Positions 7,586 to 16,792 of a stretch of 64,000 nucleotides of DNA are shown here, one piece after another; the first letter of the stretch is position 1; each line of letters opens with the position of its first letter. The stretch covers positions 53,451 through 117,450 of the forward strand of contig DASVBU010000031.1 in NCBI GenBank assembly GCA_036375695.1, written 5' to 3'. Below the pieces are notes generated by a model. That model was not told where the DNA came from. It made no database searches and saw only the letters and a list, made by a program, of their open reading frames with translations. The stretch comes from ZC4RG35 sp036375695 (lineage in GTDB: Bacteria > Actinomycetota > Acidimicrobiia > Spongiisociales > ZC4RG35). A program made the translations under genes and the position numbers.

Positions 7586-8671
7586 CTACTCGACGACCAC
7601 CAGGGCGCGGGCCGAGTCGTTGAGCACCATGGGGCCGTCGGGGCCACAGATCACGATGTCTTCGATCCGAACCCCGAACTCCCCCGGCAGGTAGATCCCG
7701 GGCTCGACCGAAAAGGCCATCCCCTCCTCCAGGGCGAGTTCGTTGCCCTCGACCAGATACGGGTCCTCGTGGACGTCGAGACCGATCCCGTGCCCGGTCC
7801 GATGGATGAACCACTCCCCGTATCCGGCTTCGGTGATCACCTGCCGGGCCGCGCGGTCGACCTCCTGGCACTGCATACCGGGTCGGACCGCCGCCTCCGC
7901 AGCCTGTTGGGCAGCCAGGACGACCTCGTGCACCTCGACCTGCTTCGGCGACGGGGCCCCGACCGAGAACGTCCGCGTGGTGTCGGAGCGGTAGCCGCGG
8001 TACGAGCCCCCGAAATCGCACACAACCAGATCTCCCGGCTCGATGACGCGATCCGAGGCATCGTGGTGTGGTGACGCCCCGTTGGGACCCGAGGCGACGA
8101 TGGCGAACAGGGCCTGATCGTGACCCTCCTCCACCAGCATCTCCCGGATACGGGCGGCCACCTCCATCTCCGTCGCCCCGCTGAACCGGACTTCCTCGGG
8201 AATCCGGGCGGCGACCGCATCCGCCTGCGACGCGGCGATGGCCAGGGCCCGTCTCTCCCCGTCGTCCTTCCGAATGCGGAGCTCGCGGGTGAGCTCGCCG
8301 GCCGGCAGCCATCGGACAGAACCGAGCCGCTCCTGGAGCGCGAGGGTGAACGCCGACCAGGTCTGCTCCCCCACCGCGATCGTGTCCGCCCCGGACACCG
8401 TCGACGTCACCAGGCCGATCGGGTCCTCGGTCTCGTCCCACGCCCTCACCGGAATCGGCCCCTCCGGGACCTTGGGCGCCTCGAGGCGCGGCACGAAGAG
8501 AACCGCGTCCTGATCGGTCACAACGGCCATGGTGAGCCGCTCCGTGGGGTGCGCCTCGTACCCGGTGAAGTAGGGAAGATCGGGACCGATGGAGAGGAGG
8601 AGCGCCCCGACACCGCGCTCTCCCATCAGATCACGCAACCGGCTCAGGCGGGGCCCGTAGTCGAAGTCCAT
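7586..8671 (-). CDS. M24 family metallopeptidase (Xaa-Pro aminopeptidase/dipeptidase type)
   Basis: 361 residues with a creatinase-like N-terminal domain and a pita-bread catalytic domain. The metal ligands are visible in order: CDFGG, SDTTRTF, GHGIG, EPGIY and RIED. It should remove an N-terminal residue before proline, or split Xaa-Pro dipeptides, in the cytoplasm. Its ATG has no Shine-Dalgarno but sits exactly seven bases after TACCTT (minus strand, 8679-8684), which supports a leaderless transcript. It is convergent with the SLH-like gene, with only 4 bases between stops, and divergent from the DUF3048 gene. Confidence 0.87.
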   Translation of the reverse strand: MDFDYGPRLSRLRDLMGERGVGALLLSIGPDLPYFTGYEAHPTERLTMAVVTDQDAVLFVPRLEAPKVPEGPIPVRAWDETEDPIGLVTSTVSGADTIAVGEQTWSAFTLALQERLGSVRWLPAGELTRELRIRKDDGERRALAIAASQADAVAARIPEEVRFSGATEMEVAARIREMLVEEGHDQALFAIVASGPNGASPHHDASDRVIEPGDLVVCDFGGSYRGYRSDTTRTFSVGAPSPKQVEVHEVVLAAQQAAEAAVRPGMQCQEVDRAARQVITEAGYGEWFIHRTGHGIGLDVHEDPYLVEGNELALEEGMAFSVEPGIYLPGEFGVRIEDIVICGPDGPMVLNDSARALVVVE

Positions 8672-8678
8672 GGGCCGA

Positions 8679-8684
8679 AAGGTA
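8679..8684 (-). promoter_or_regulatory. -10 element of the M24 peptidase gene
   Basis: On the minus strand the hexamer reads TACCTT and lies seven bases before the ATG at 8671, matching the leaderless pattern seen at other unit starts here. Confidence 0.5.
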
Positions 8685-8717
8685 GGCGAAGTGCGCCCGC
8701 GATCCGAAGGCCCTTCC

Positions 8718-8723
8718 TACGAT
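8718..8723 (+). promoter_or_regulatory. -10 element deciding the DUF3048 start
   Basis: TACGAT is followed by seven bases and GTG at 8731. The in-frame ATG at 8722 overlaps this hexamer and would lie upstream of the transcript, so GTG is the better start. Confidence 0.5.
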
Positions 8724-8730
8724 GACCCCG

Positions 8731-9732
8731 GTGGATCGTCTCAAGCAATTCTTCAGCGACCCGTGGAAGACCAGCACGACGATCCTGGCGGTGGTGGCGG
8801 TGGCCCTGGGTGTGGTCGCTCTCGGTCCGAATGAGCAACCCACCGGCTCGACCACCACGTCGACGAGCACCCCGGGAAGCTCACCTACGGACCCGGGTGT
8901 CTCCGATGGCTTCCGGGGACTGCTCGCGGTCAAGATCGACAACGCACCACTCGCCCGACCCCAGGTGGGCATCGGCCGTGTCCCACTCCTGGTCGAGTAC
9001 ATGGCGGAAGGCGGGATAACCCGCTTCATCGCGGTCGTCGACCAGTCCGCGGAGGGGCTCCTGGGCCCGGTCCGCTCCCTACGCCCTGTCGACGCCGATC
9101 TGTTCCCCCTGCTGGCACCGACCATCGCGTCGACCGGCGGCCAGCCCTTCGTGATTCGCGAGATCGATGCAGGCGGCACCACCCGTGTGGAGCCCGACAC
9201 CACACCGCACTTCATGATCGCCGAGAGGCCGCAGCCGCATCATTACTTCGTCGATGCCGCGGGCCTGGTCGCCGAGACGCCGGGATTCAATCCGGCCGAT
9301 CCAGCCTTCCCGGCCGGGAGCCTCCCGGGTGGCACATCGGCGCCGAGCGCCTCGGTCTCGGAATGGGGCCTCGAGTTCACGTTCGAGAACGACGCCTACA
9401 CGAGGCTCCAGGACGCCGAGCCCTTCCAGGTGATGGAGGAAGTGGACGGCCCCACCGCCCCGCTCACCCACGACGTCCTCGTCTTCCTCGAGGTGGGGCA
9501 ACGGTCTGCCGGGTACACCGACGGGGCCGGTTCGCCCGTGTTCACCTATGACGTCATCGGCGGTGGGGGTATGGTGGCTCTCCATGACGGAGAGGCCACT
9601 CGGGGGACGTGGATCCGCCGCTCACACGCAGAGGGCTTCCAGTTCTTCGACGAAGCCGGGAACCCGATCGGTCTCCCGGATGGCCGTGTCTACGTGGCTC
9701 TCCTCCCGCAGGGTGTCGAAGTCGAGTACTGA
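8731..9732 (+). CDS. DUF3048 (YerB-like) exported protein
   Basis: 333 residues. An N-terminal membrane anchor (STTILAVVAVALGVVAL) and a Thr/Ser/Pro-rich linker lead to the DUF3048 domain. Its recognisable core is VKIDNAPLARPQVGI, then EYMAEGGITRFIAVV and GPVRSLRPVDADL. The C-terminal part has GTWIRRSHAEGFQFFDEAGNPI as in the DUF3048 C-terminal domain. Family members are extracytoplasmic lipoproteins or anchored proteins of unknown biochemical role, often linked with envelope genes. It overlaps the VanW/SLH gene by 20 bases, so the two are probably cotranscribed and translationally coupled. Confidence 0.83.
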   Translation: MDRLKQFFSDPWKTSTTILAVVAVALGVVALGPNEQPTGSTTTSTSTPGSSPTDPGVSDGFRGLLAVKIDNAPLARPQVGIGRVPLLVEYMAEGGITRFIAVVDQSAEGLLGPVRSLRPVDADLFPLLAPTIASTGGQPFVIREIDAGGTTRVEPDTTPHFMIAERPQPHHYFVDAAGLVAETPGFNPADPAFPAGSLPGGTSAPSASVSEWGLEFTFENDAYTRLQDAEPFQVMEEVDGPTAPLTHDVLVFLEVGQRSAGYTDGAGSPVFTYDVIGGGGMVALHDGEATRGTWIRRSHAEGFQFFDEAGNPIGLPDGRVYVALLPQGVEVEY

Positions 9733-11059
9733 TCGCCGCAGCGCATGGAGCTTCGCCGTCATCACGGCCCTCCTCCTCGCACTGTTCGGCGGCCCGATGA
9801 CCGGAATCGCGGCCGCAGCCGACTGGACACCGGATCACACCACGCCGGGAGGGACCTACCTCGACGACGACGGCTCGATCTTCGAGGGAGCCATCGAGGC
9901 CATCGCCCTGGCAGGAATCACCCGGGGCTGCTCGGATCGTATGGAGTTCTGCCCCGATCAGAGGATCACGCGGGGCGAGGTGGCCGCCTTCCTGGTGCGT
10001 GCCTTGGGCATCGGGGCATCGCCGAGCGATTGGTTCACCGACGACGATGGCCACCTCTTCGAGGCCGAGATAAACGCCATCGCCGAACTTGGGTACACCA
10101 AGGGCTGCAACCCGCCCATCAACGACCGTTTCTGCCCCGATCGCAACCTCACCCGCGGCGAGATGGCCGCCCTCCTGGTGCGTGCCTTCGAGTTGCCACC
10201 AGCCACCGTGGTCGACAGATTCACCGACGATGACGTCAGCGAATTCCAGGCCGAGATCGACGCCCTCGCCCAGTCCGGGATCACCAAAGGGTGCAACCCG
10301 CCGTCCAACGACCGCTACTGCCCCAAGGCCTACGTGACTCGAGGCGAGATGGCGGCGTTCATCACGCGCGCTCTCGGTCTGGAGGAGTTGATCCCGCCAC
10401 CCCGGCCCGGGGTGCATCTGGTGTCCAGGTTCACCACCTATCACGCCTGTTGCCAGCCGCGGGTGAAGAACATCCAACTCCTGGCCCGCACCTTGAACGG
10501 GCACGTGATCCTCCCGGGCGAGGTCTTCGACCTCAACGAGGTCGTCGGGAGGCGCACCACGGCCAAGGGCTACGTGCCGGCCCCCGTCATCGTCGGCGGG
10601 GAGTTGACGATGGGTGTCGGTGGCGGGATCAGCCAGTTCGCCACCACCATCTACAACACGATCTTCCACGGCGCCTATGAGGACATCGAGCACCGGGCGC
10701 ACTCGATCTACATCGACCGGTATCCCGTGGGGGTCGAGGCGACCCTGGGCTACCCGTCGCCCAACATCGTCTTCCGGAACGACACCTGGACGCCGGTGAC
10801 GATCCGTACCTCCTATACCTCCACCTCGATCACGGTGGAGTTGTGGGGAAACAATGACGGCCGGACAGTCGTCGGAAGCCATCGCAACGGCAAGACCACG
10901 GTGACCGTGACGAAGACAGGTGGCTCCGAGGCCCGCAAGGTCACCTGGTCGGTCAGCCCTTCGACGGTCCCCGCCGGAGGCGGCACGGTGCGAATCACGC
11001 GGACCATCACCGGACCGGACGGAACCACCACCAAGACGTGGTGGCACACCTACAACTGA
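9713..11059 (+). CDS. VanW-domain exported protein with three SLH-like modules
   Basis: 448 residues from GTG at 9713, chosen because a signal peptide follows directly (SAWSFAVITALLLALFGG, then AAA). Longer frames are shadows of the DUF3048 gene. SLH-like modules begin near residues 47, 107 and 170; the first has GCSD instead of GCNPP. The VanW domain spans roughly residues 240-390, with LARTLNGHVILPGEVFDLNE and GGGISQFATTIYNTIF. It is followed by a short Ig-like or G5-like tail. VanW domains occur in cell-wall proteins of Gram-positive bacteria; their activity is unknown. Its TGA and the stop of the convergent gene share the palindrome TGATCA. Confidence 0.83.
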   Translation: MSKSSTDRRSAWSFAVITALLLALFGGPMTGIAAAADWTPDHTTPGGTYLDDDGSIFEGAIEAIALAGITRGCSDRMEFCPDQRITRGEVAAFLVRALGIGASPSDWFTDDDGHLFEAEINAIAELGYTKGCNPPINDRFCPDRNLTRGEMAALLVRAFELPPATVVDRFTDDDVSEFQAEIDALAQSGITKGCNPPSNDRYCPKAYVTRGEMAAFITRALGLEELIPPPRPGVHLVSRFTTYHACCQPRVKNIQLLARTLNGHVILPGEVFDLNEVVGRRTTAKGYVPAPVIVGGELTMGVGGGISQFATTIYNTIFHGAYEDIEHRAHSIYIDRYPVGVEATLGYPSPNIVFRNDTWTPVTIRTSYTSTSITVELWGNNDGRTVVGSHRNGKTTVTVTKTGGSEARKVTWSVSPSTVPAGGGTVRITRTITGPDGTTTKTWWHTYN

Positions 11060-13132
11060 TCAGTCCAGGGCCCGTTTGAGGAACGCAGCGAGCTGGCCCC
11101 TGGTCACGAGATCGGTCGGGCAGAAGCGGTCATTGGCGGGGGGATTGCAACCGCGGGTTATGTCGGCATGCGCCACGCGATTGATCTCATCCTGGAACAA
11201 CGACTTGGCGTCGTCGACGAAGAAGTCCTGCGGCGCGGGTTCGAGGTCCAGCGCCCGAGCCAGGAACGCCGCCATCTGCTCACGGGGAATGGCATCGCCG
11301 CCACAGAACCGACGCGGACCGCACCCCGAGGTGATCCCGGCCTCGTAGAGGCTGTTGGCGGCTTCCTCGTAGAACTTCCCGTCGTCATCGTCGAAATGGT
11401 CGGACGAACCGGGTGTCAAGTCGAAGGCGCGCTGGAGGAACACCGCCATCTCACCTCGGGTCACCGAGTCGTCGGGACAGAAGTTGTCATTTGCCGGAGG
11501 GTTGCACCCCTTGGTGAGACCCTGCTCGTAGAGCCAGAGGATGTCATCGACGAAGATGTCGCCGGCGATGTCGCCGAACGGGTACCCGGGCCCCGGCAAG
11601 GTCCCACCCGTATCACCCCAGGAGACGTCGAAGTACGCCGACCTCAGCCCGAACCTCTTCCGTACCTCGGTGCCCTTGAGATCGATCGACACTTCGGTTC
11701 CGGCTTTCCTCCCCGCGAACCTGACCGTGCGGGCCGTCCCGGAGCGATTCCGCTCCAGGACCGCCACGCCGGTCAGCTCATCCAGCCCGACTTTGTCAGC
11801 TACGACTTGGGGGTCGAACCGAGCAGTCCAGGACCGGAACGGATTGCTCGGCCGCGTCGACCATTCGTCCTCCACGGACTGGAGATAGGGCAGCTGGGCG
11901 CCCCCCGACCAGGCGCTGTTGTCCTCGGTCCTGCCACCACTCGAAGAACTGAAAAGGGTCTGGGCTACCGCCGCCGTCTGGTGGGTGACGATCTTCCCCT
12001 TCGTCTCGCTCGCGGCGACACGCCAGATGGCCCCGTGTGCGGTCTCGGCATACCAACCGGAGTAGACCTGGCTGGAAGTGTCCGATCGGAGGTGGCACCA
12101 GCAGTCGTCTTTGATCTTGGCGCTGAACCCCGATTCAGGGCCTTTGCTCCTCGCTATCGACACACCGTACGAGCGTGATGCAATTGCCTGAGCTTCGAGG
12201 GCCGCGAACCCTCCGAAGTCGGCCCACGACAGGATGGTCTCATCGATACCCAGGGTGTAGTCGTCGATTCCGATCTCGAGTACGGCGTGTAGACCTAGGA
12301 ACGCCGCCGTCTTCTCGTGACGGTCCGGCCTGATCCGCAGCGTTCCGTGCGCCAGTTCTACGGACGAGCCGTGCACCTGCTTCTGGGGCAGGCGAATCCG
12401 CTTCGCTGGGTCGGCTCCACGGACACTTCCGTTGCAGCCTGCCGCCATCGCCGCGCCGGTCACCATGCACCTCGATCCACCCGCCATCGGCATGAAGCTG
12501 ACGGTCCCGGATACCGGAGTGCGTATGACGCACCAATCCGAGCCGTCTCCATCCCAGAGGGCGCTCTTGGTCATCGGCCCCACCAGACCGTCGTCATCCA
12601 GGCCACGGGAATCTTGGAATGCCCGCACCGCCTGATCAGTCACGGAGTCGAAGATCCCGTCGACCGGTCCGGGATCGAACCCGAGCTCATCCAGCCTCTC
12701 CTCGAGGAGGCGATTCCAGGGAATGACGTCTTCGGTGTTCTTCCCGTTCTTCATCAGCCCGACGTAGTCCGGCTCCTGTTGGCACACGATCAGGCCGGAA
12801 GCGGTCCCCTGGACATCGATCTTCTGGGAGCTCGACACCAGGTGCACCCAGAGTGGCTCCGGGTCGTCGACCAGCCAGCCGGTCAGCCTGTCGTGGATGT
12901 CGGCGGTCCAGGTGCCGGTGTAGTAATGGGCGAGGATCTGCTCGGCCGTCTTATCCTCCTTCGCCATCTCGAAGGACCCGTACTGGGACATGCCAACGCC
13001 GTGGCCCCAACCGGCGCCCTCGAACACGACCGGTTCGCTCGCGGCGCGCGCGGCGACTGGTGGCAGCAGGGCACCGAGCGCGACCAGGAGAGCAAGAGTT
13101 TTCGCGAGCCTCACCGTCTCTCCCATCGTCAT
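11060..13132 (-). CDS. SpoIID/LytB-domain protein with internal peptidoglycan-binding domain and three SLH-like modules
   Basis: 690 residues. A signal peptide (residues 1-31) is followed by the SpoIID/LytB signature GWGHGVGMSQYG at 41-52. A PG_binding_1-type insert (DELGFDPGPVDGIFDSVT) lies near residues 147-195, the SpoIID core continues to about 430 (ALEAQAIASRSYG; SSSSGGRTED), and three SLH-like modules start near residue 525. The second of these is divergent (SGCGPRRFCGG, without NPP). SpoIID proteins act on denuded glycan strands of peptidoglycan; related LytB domains enhance amidases. Last of a three-gene unit. An in-frame ATG two codons later is an alternative start. Confidence 0.83.
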   Translation of the reverse strand: MTMGETVRLAKTLALLVALGALLPPVAARAASEPVVFEGAGWGHGVGMSQYGSFEMAKEDKTAEQILAHYYTGTWTADIHDRLTGWLVDDPEPLWVHLVSSSQKIDVQGTASGLIVCQQEPDYVGLMKNGKNTEDVIPWNRLLEERLDELGFDPGPVDGIFDSVTDQAVRAFQDSRGLDDDGLVGPMTKSALWDGDGSDWCVIRTPVSGTVSFMPMAGGSRCMVTGAAMAAGCNGSVRGADPAKRIRLPQKQVHGSSVELAHGTLRIRPDRHEKTAAFLGLHAVLEIGIDDYTLGIDETILSWADFGGFAALEAQAIASRSYGVSIARSKGPESGFSAKIKDDCWCHLRSDTSSQVYSGWYAETAHGAIWRVAASETKGKIVTHQTAAVAQTLFSSSSGGRTEDNSAWSGGAQLPYLQSVEDEWSTRPSNPFRSWTARFDPQVVADKVGLDELTGVAVLERNRSGTARTVRFAGRKAGTEVSIDLKGTEVRKRFGLRSAYFDVSWGDTGGTLPGPGYPFGDIAGDIFVDDILWLYEQGLTKGCNPPANDNFCPDDSVTRGEMAVFLQRAFDLTPGSSDHFDDDDGKFYEEAANSLYEAGITSGCGPRRFCGGDAIPREQMAAFLARALDLEPAPQDFFVDDAKSLFQDEINRVAHADITRGCNPPANDRFCPTDLVTRGQLAAFLKRALD

Positions 13133-13163
13133 GGGAGAGGGGGCTCTGAAGGTGAACCTGGCT

Positions 13164-15008
13164 TCAGCTGCCCAGGCGGTCCCAGGCCCGCTTGAGGAAT
13201 GCGGCCATCTGACCCCGGGTCACGACCTGCGTGGGGCAGAAGCGATCGTTGGCCGGCGGGTTGCATCCTTTGGTGATCCCGCTGTCGGCCAGCGAGTTGA
13301 TCTCCGATTCGAAGATCGACTTGTCGTCGTCGACGAAGTGGTCGGTCGACGACGGTGGCAGACCCAGCGCCCTGGTGAGTAGCGCCGCCATCTGACCGCG
13401 ATCGATGACGGCATCAGGGCAGAACCGGTCGTTCTGCGGCGGGTTGCAACCCTTGGTGATCCCGGCCGCGGCCAGGGCGTTGATCTCCGATTCGAAGATC
13501 GAGTCCTCGTCGTCGACGAAGAATTCCTGGTTGGTCGCCGGAAGGCCGAGGAAACGGGTGAGGAACGCGGCCATCTGGCCTCGGGTCACCGAAGACTCCG
13601 GGCAGAAGAACGAGTTCAGCGGCGGGTTGCAACCCTTGGTGATGCCCTCGTTGGCGAGCCAGGCGATCTCCTCCTCGAAGAGATGCCCGACGGCGTCCAG
13701 GAACTTGCCCGTGTACCGGACGGCGGAGATGTAGGGCGAGGTCCGCAGTGGCCCACCCCCGCGCGGGTATCCCACCGCGCTGATGATCTCCTGGACGTCA
13801 CGACCCGACAGGATCGTGGAGACGGAGGAGCCATTCTTCGTTCCCTTGAACTCGATGCGGGCACCGGGTGGCAACGAGATGACTTTGGCCTCGGTCACCA
13901 GGTCCCAGCCGAGCCATGCCGCCAGGTCCTCGCTGCTTACGACGTTGGTCCAGGTGGCGTAGGGGTTGTGTGCGGCGGGATCCACGGACCAGGGATCCTC
14001 CCTTCCCACCAGCCATGCCGGCGTGCTTCCGCCCCATACCTCCCCTGAGTCCTCGGTGGCCCCGCCCGACGACGAGAAGTAGAAGGTCTTGATCAGGTCG
14101 AACGCAGCTTTCGAAGCTGGATGGGTGACGACCTTGCGTGCCGTGTCCTCTACCGCAGCCTTCCACGCGGGCACCTCGTGCTGGAGACCCTTGTACACCT
14201 GATCCAACGTCGAAGCGCGCAGGTGACAGGCACATGGCCCATAGGTGTCGCTCCCGTCCGAGCCTCCCCGTTCGATCGCCGTCAATAGGGCATAGGTGCG
14301 TGCCGTGACCGCCTGGGCTCGCAGGGCATCCGTACCGAACGAGACCGGCATCTCGGCGATGCCGAGGAGATAGGTCTCGATGTCGATCCCGAGAACGACG
14401 TGGAAGCCGGCCGTCGAGCCCGAGCCCCACGGCTCGAAGCGCACGACCCCGTGAGCGTACTTGACGCCATCGACGATGAAACGGTTCTCCGTGCCCGCGG
14501 CGGTGCGGATCTCGGCCGAGCACGGGGCCTCGCCGGTGTTGCCAACGCCCGCGTGCCTGAAGCGACACAAGCCAGGCTTGCCAGGAACCACCTCATAAAA
14601 CCAGCTCTCACCGGGGTTGATCTGCCAGGAGCCACCAACGCAACCGACACCCCCGCTGCACGGGACCGAGATGGGAGCGCCCTCGACACCGATCTTGACC
14701 AGGGAGATGTCGGGATTGGATGGATGCCAGTAGCGGTGGGTCACGAGCTCGACGAGCAACCGCTCCGGCTGGGCGGTCCAATGATCCGACGGCATGTCCT
14801 TCACCTGGACTCCGTCGTAGTAGAACTCGAGGATCTGCTGGTAGGTCTTCCCCTGGGCGTCCATGGCGCGGGCGCCGTATTGGGACATCCCCACGCCGTG
14901 GCCCCATCCTCCCCCGTCGAACTCCCACTCGTCGGCGGCTGCGCCAGCCGGGAGGCTCAGGGAGACGAGGACTCCCACCACCGCCAACAACAGGCTCCCC
15001 CTCTTCAA
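13164..15008 (-). CDS. SpoIID/LytB-domain protein with three SLH-like modules
   Basis: 614 residues from TTG at 15008, preferred because GGAGG lies eight bases upstream and a normal signal peptide follows (KRGSLLLAVVGVLVSLSLP). The frame itself could start 15 bases earlier. The SpoIID/LytB signature GWGHGVGMSQYG comes right after the signal, with LRAQAVTARTYAL and FYFSSSGGATEDS in the core. Three C-terminal SLH-like modules have intact GCNPP/FCP pairs, the second with IDRGQ instead of VTRGE. It is a paralogue of the next gene but lacks the peptidoglycan-binding insert. Secreted, probably wall-associated, acting on glycan strands. Confidence 0.84.
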   Translation of the reverse strand: MKRGSLLLAVVGVLVSLSLPAGAAADEWEFDGGGWGHGVGMSQYGARAMDAQGKTYQQILEFYYDGVQVKDMPSDHWTAQPERLLVELVTHRYWHPSNPDISLVKIGVEGAPISVPCSGGVGCVGGSWQINPGESWFYEVVPGKPGLCRFRHAGVGNTGEAPCSAEIRTAAGTENRFIVDGVKYAHGVVRFEPWGSGSTAGFHVVLGIDIETYLLGIAEMPVSFGTDALRAQAVTARTYALLTAIERGGSDGSDTYGPCACHLRASTLDQVYKGLQHEVPAWKAAVEDTARKVVTHPASKAAFDLIKTFYFSSSGGATEDSGEVWGGSTPAWLVGREDPWSVDPAAHNPYATWTNVVSSEDLAAWLGWDLVTEAKVISLPPGARIEFKGTKNGSSVSTILSGRDVQEIISAVGYPRGGGPLRTSPYISAVRYTGKFLDAVGHLFEEEIAWLANEGITKGCNPPLNSFFCPESSVTRGQMAAFLTRFLGLPATNQEFFVDDEDSIFESEINALAAAGITKGCNPPQNDRFCPDAVIDRGQMAALLTRALGLPPSSTDHFVDDDKSIFESEINSLADSGITKGCNPPANDRFCPTQVVTRGQMAAFLKRAWDRLGS

Positions 15009-15012
15009 GCCA

Positions 15013-16698
15013 TCATCCTCCAACCAGTCGGTATACGGCGTTGTGGAAGAGGTCGGCGATCAGGATCTCCCCGTCACCGTCCCTCGAGAAGTTCACGATC
15101 CCGGTTCGACCGAGACGATCGGTCAGCTCCGTGTGATCCACGATCCCCGACCCTAGACGTCTGAATGCGAACACGCGACCCGAGTAGACGTCGGCGTAGA
15201 GGTAGAAGTCCCGGAGCGAATTGACGGTCGGACCGTCGTAGACCACTCCCCCGGTCACGGTGCGGCCCACGGATCTCCCGTATTCGACAATCGGCATGGT
15301 TATCCCGGACGTCGAGCAGGAAGGGTCGGTGTCGTTCGGATTGCACAGTGTGCCTTCGAACCGGGACCAGCCGAAGTCGTACCCGGTTGGTTCGATCTCC
15401 ACCATGTCGACCTCTTCACGCGCCCCCTGGCCGACGTCGCCTATGTACATGTAGCCGTCGTGGATGCTCCAGCGCCAGGGGTTGCGAAGACCGATCGACC
15501 AGATCTCGTCACGACCTGGGCGGCCGACGTAGGGGTTGTCCGGGGGGATCCCGTATGGCTCGCCGTTGTCGACGTCGATGCGGATCATCTTGCCCAACAG
15601 GGTGTTCAGGTTGCGGGCGCGTCCCTGCGGGTCGTTGCCCGATCCCCCGTCGCCGAGACCAAGATAGAGATAGCCGTCGGGCCCGAAGCCCACGAAGCCT
15701 CCGTTGTGGTTGTCGTAGGGCTGGTCCACGGCGAGCACGGTGCGGGGCGACCCGGCGGTGTCGCCGTCTGGCGCCACATCGAACTCCACCAGATAAGTGG
15801 TGTGATTCCCCGACCCGCCCGACCGCAGCGGCCCTGAGTACCAGGCGAACACCCTCCGATCGGACGGGTAGTCGGGATGGAAGGCGAGAGAGAGCAGGCC
15901 GCGCTCCCCTCCTGTTACCACGCTTCCCGTCAGGTCGAGGAAGGGCTCGCTCCGCAGGGCGCCGTTCTCGAACACGCGGACCAGACCACCCTGCTGGACG
16001 ATCAGGATGCGGTCCTCACCGGGCGGCGTCAGCGCCTGCACCGGCGACGAGAGCCCTCCCACCACCAGTTCCCATTGCAACGGCGGCCGGGGTGGGGGGA
16101 TCATCTCGGTGTAGCCGAACGCCCTGGTGAGGAAGGACGCCATCTGCTCCCGCGTCATGGTCTGCCCCGGGCAATAACGCGTGTTCGCCGGCGGGTTGCA
16201 TCCACGGGTGATCCCGACCTCGGCGATTGCGTTGATGTCGTCCTCGAAGAGATTGCCCTCGTCGTCGGTGAACCAATCAGTCGAGGAGCTGGGCAGGGCG
16301 AAGGCTCGCCGCATCAGGGCAGCCAACTCTCCACGGTTGAGCCGCCGATCCGGACAGAAGCTGTCGTTGGCAGGTGGGTTGCAGCCCCGTGTGATACCGG
16401 CCTCGGCCAGTGCGTTGATCTCCGCCTCGAAGAGATGACCGTCGTCGTCCTCGAACCAGTCCTGCGTGGCGGCGGGCAGATCCATGGCGCGGACCAGGAA
16501 TGCGGCGAACGCGCCCCGATCCACCGAGCCCTTCGGGCAGAAACGATCGTTGAACGGTGGGTTGCACCCACGGGTGACTCCCTCGGCCGCGATCGCCTCG
16601 ATATCACCCTCGTGGATGCTGCCGTCGTCGTCGGTGAAGGTGCCGCCGGGGGCGAGCGCGAGGAGAACCGCGAACAGGAGGGCGAGCAACTGACTCAA
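15013..16698 (-). CDS. Exported glucose/sorbosone dehydrogenase-like propeller with N-terminal SLH-like modules
   Basis: 561 residues from TTG at 16698 with AGGAGG nine bases upstream. A short signal peptide precedes three SLH-like modules (about residues 18-205), then a PPPRPP linker. The rest is a six-bladed sugar-dehydrogenase domain of the aldose/sorbosone type, shown by GERGLLSLAFHPDY, GFGPDGYLYLGLGDGG, NPWRWSIHDGYMYIGDVGQ and EEVDMVEIEPTGYDFGW. Such enzymes oxidise sugars in the periplasm or outside the cell, usually with PQQ. Cofactor and substrate here are inferred. In this protein the SLH-like part is N-terminal, unlike in its two downstream neighbours. Confidence 0.83.
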   Translation of the reverse strand: MSQLLALLFAVLLALAPGGTFTDDDGSIHEGDIEAIAAEGVTRGCNPPFNDRFCPKGSVDRGAFAAFLVRAMDLPAATQDWFEDDDGHLFEAEINALAEAGITRGCNPPANDSFCPDRRLNRGELAALMRRAFALPSSSTDWFTDDEGNLFEDDINAIAEVGITRGCNPPANTRYCPGQTMTREQMASFLTRAFGYTEMIPPPRPPLQWELVVGGLSSPVQALTPPGEDRILIVQQGGLVRVFENGALRSEPFLDLTGSVVTGGERGLLSLAFHPDYPSDRRVFAWYSGPLRSGGSGNHTTYLVEFDVAPDGDTAGSPRTVLAVDQPYDNHNGGFVGFGPDGYLYLGLGDGGSGNDPQGRARNLNTLLGKMIRIDVDNGEPYGIPPDNPYVGRPGRDEIWSIGLRNPWRWSIHDGYMYIGDVGQGAREEVDMVEIEPTGYDFGWSRFEGTLCNPNDTDPSCSTSGITMPIVEYGRSVGRTVTGGVVYDGPTVNSLRDFYLYADVYSGRVFAFRRLGSGIVDHTELTDRLGRTGIVNFSRDGDGEILIADLFHNAVYRLVGG

Positions 16699-16779
16699 GT
16701 CGGGTTCCTCCTCACCTCAGGCCAACTTACCAGGCCAGTCGTACCCCACGGGGTCGACCCCTGAAACCGGTCATCTCCC

Positions 16780-16785
16780 TACCAT
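16780..16785 (+). promoter_or_regulatory. -10 element of the glycosyltransferase/pyruvyltransferase unit
   Basis: TACCAT stands exactly seven bases before GTG at 16793, the first codon of a three-gene unit. No Shine-Dalgarno sequence is present, so a leaderless transcript is likely. Confidence 0.5.
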
Positions 16786-16792
16786 CGCTCCC

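Noticed and set aside
11060..15008. Sporulation locus because of SpoIID domains
   Set aside because: SpoIID/LytB domains occur widely in non-sporulating bacteria, and no other sporulation gene is present.
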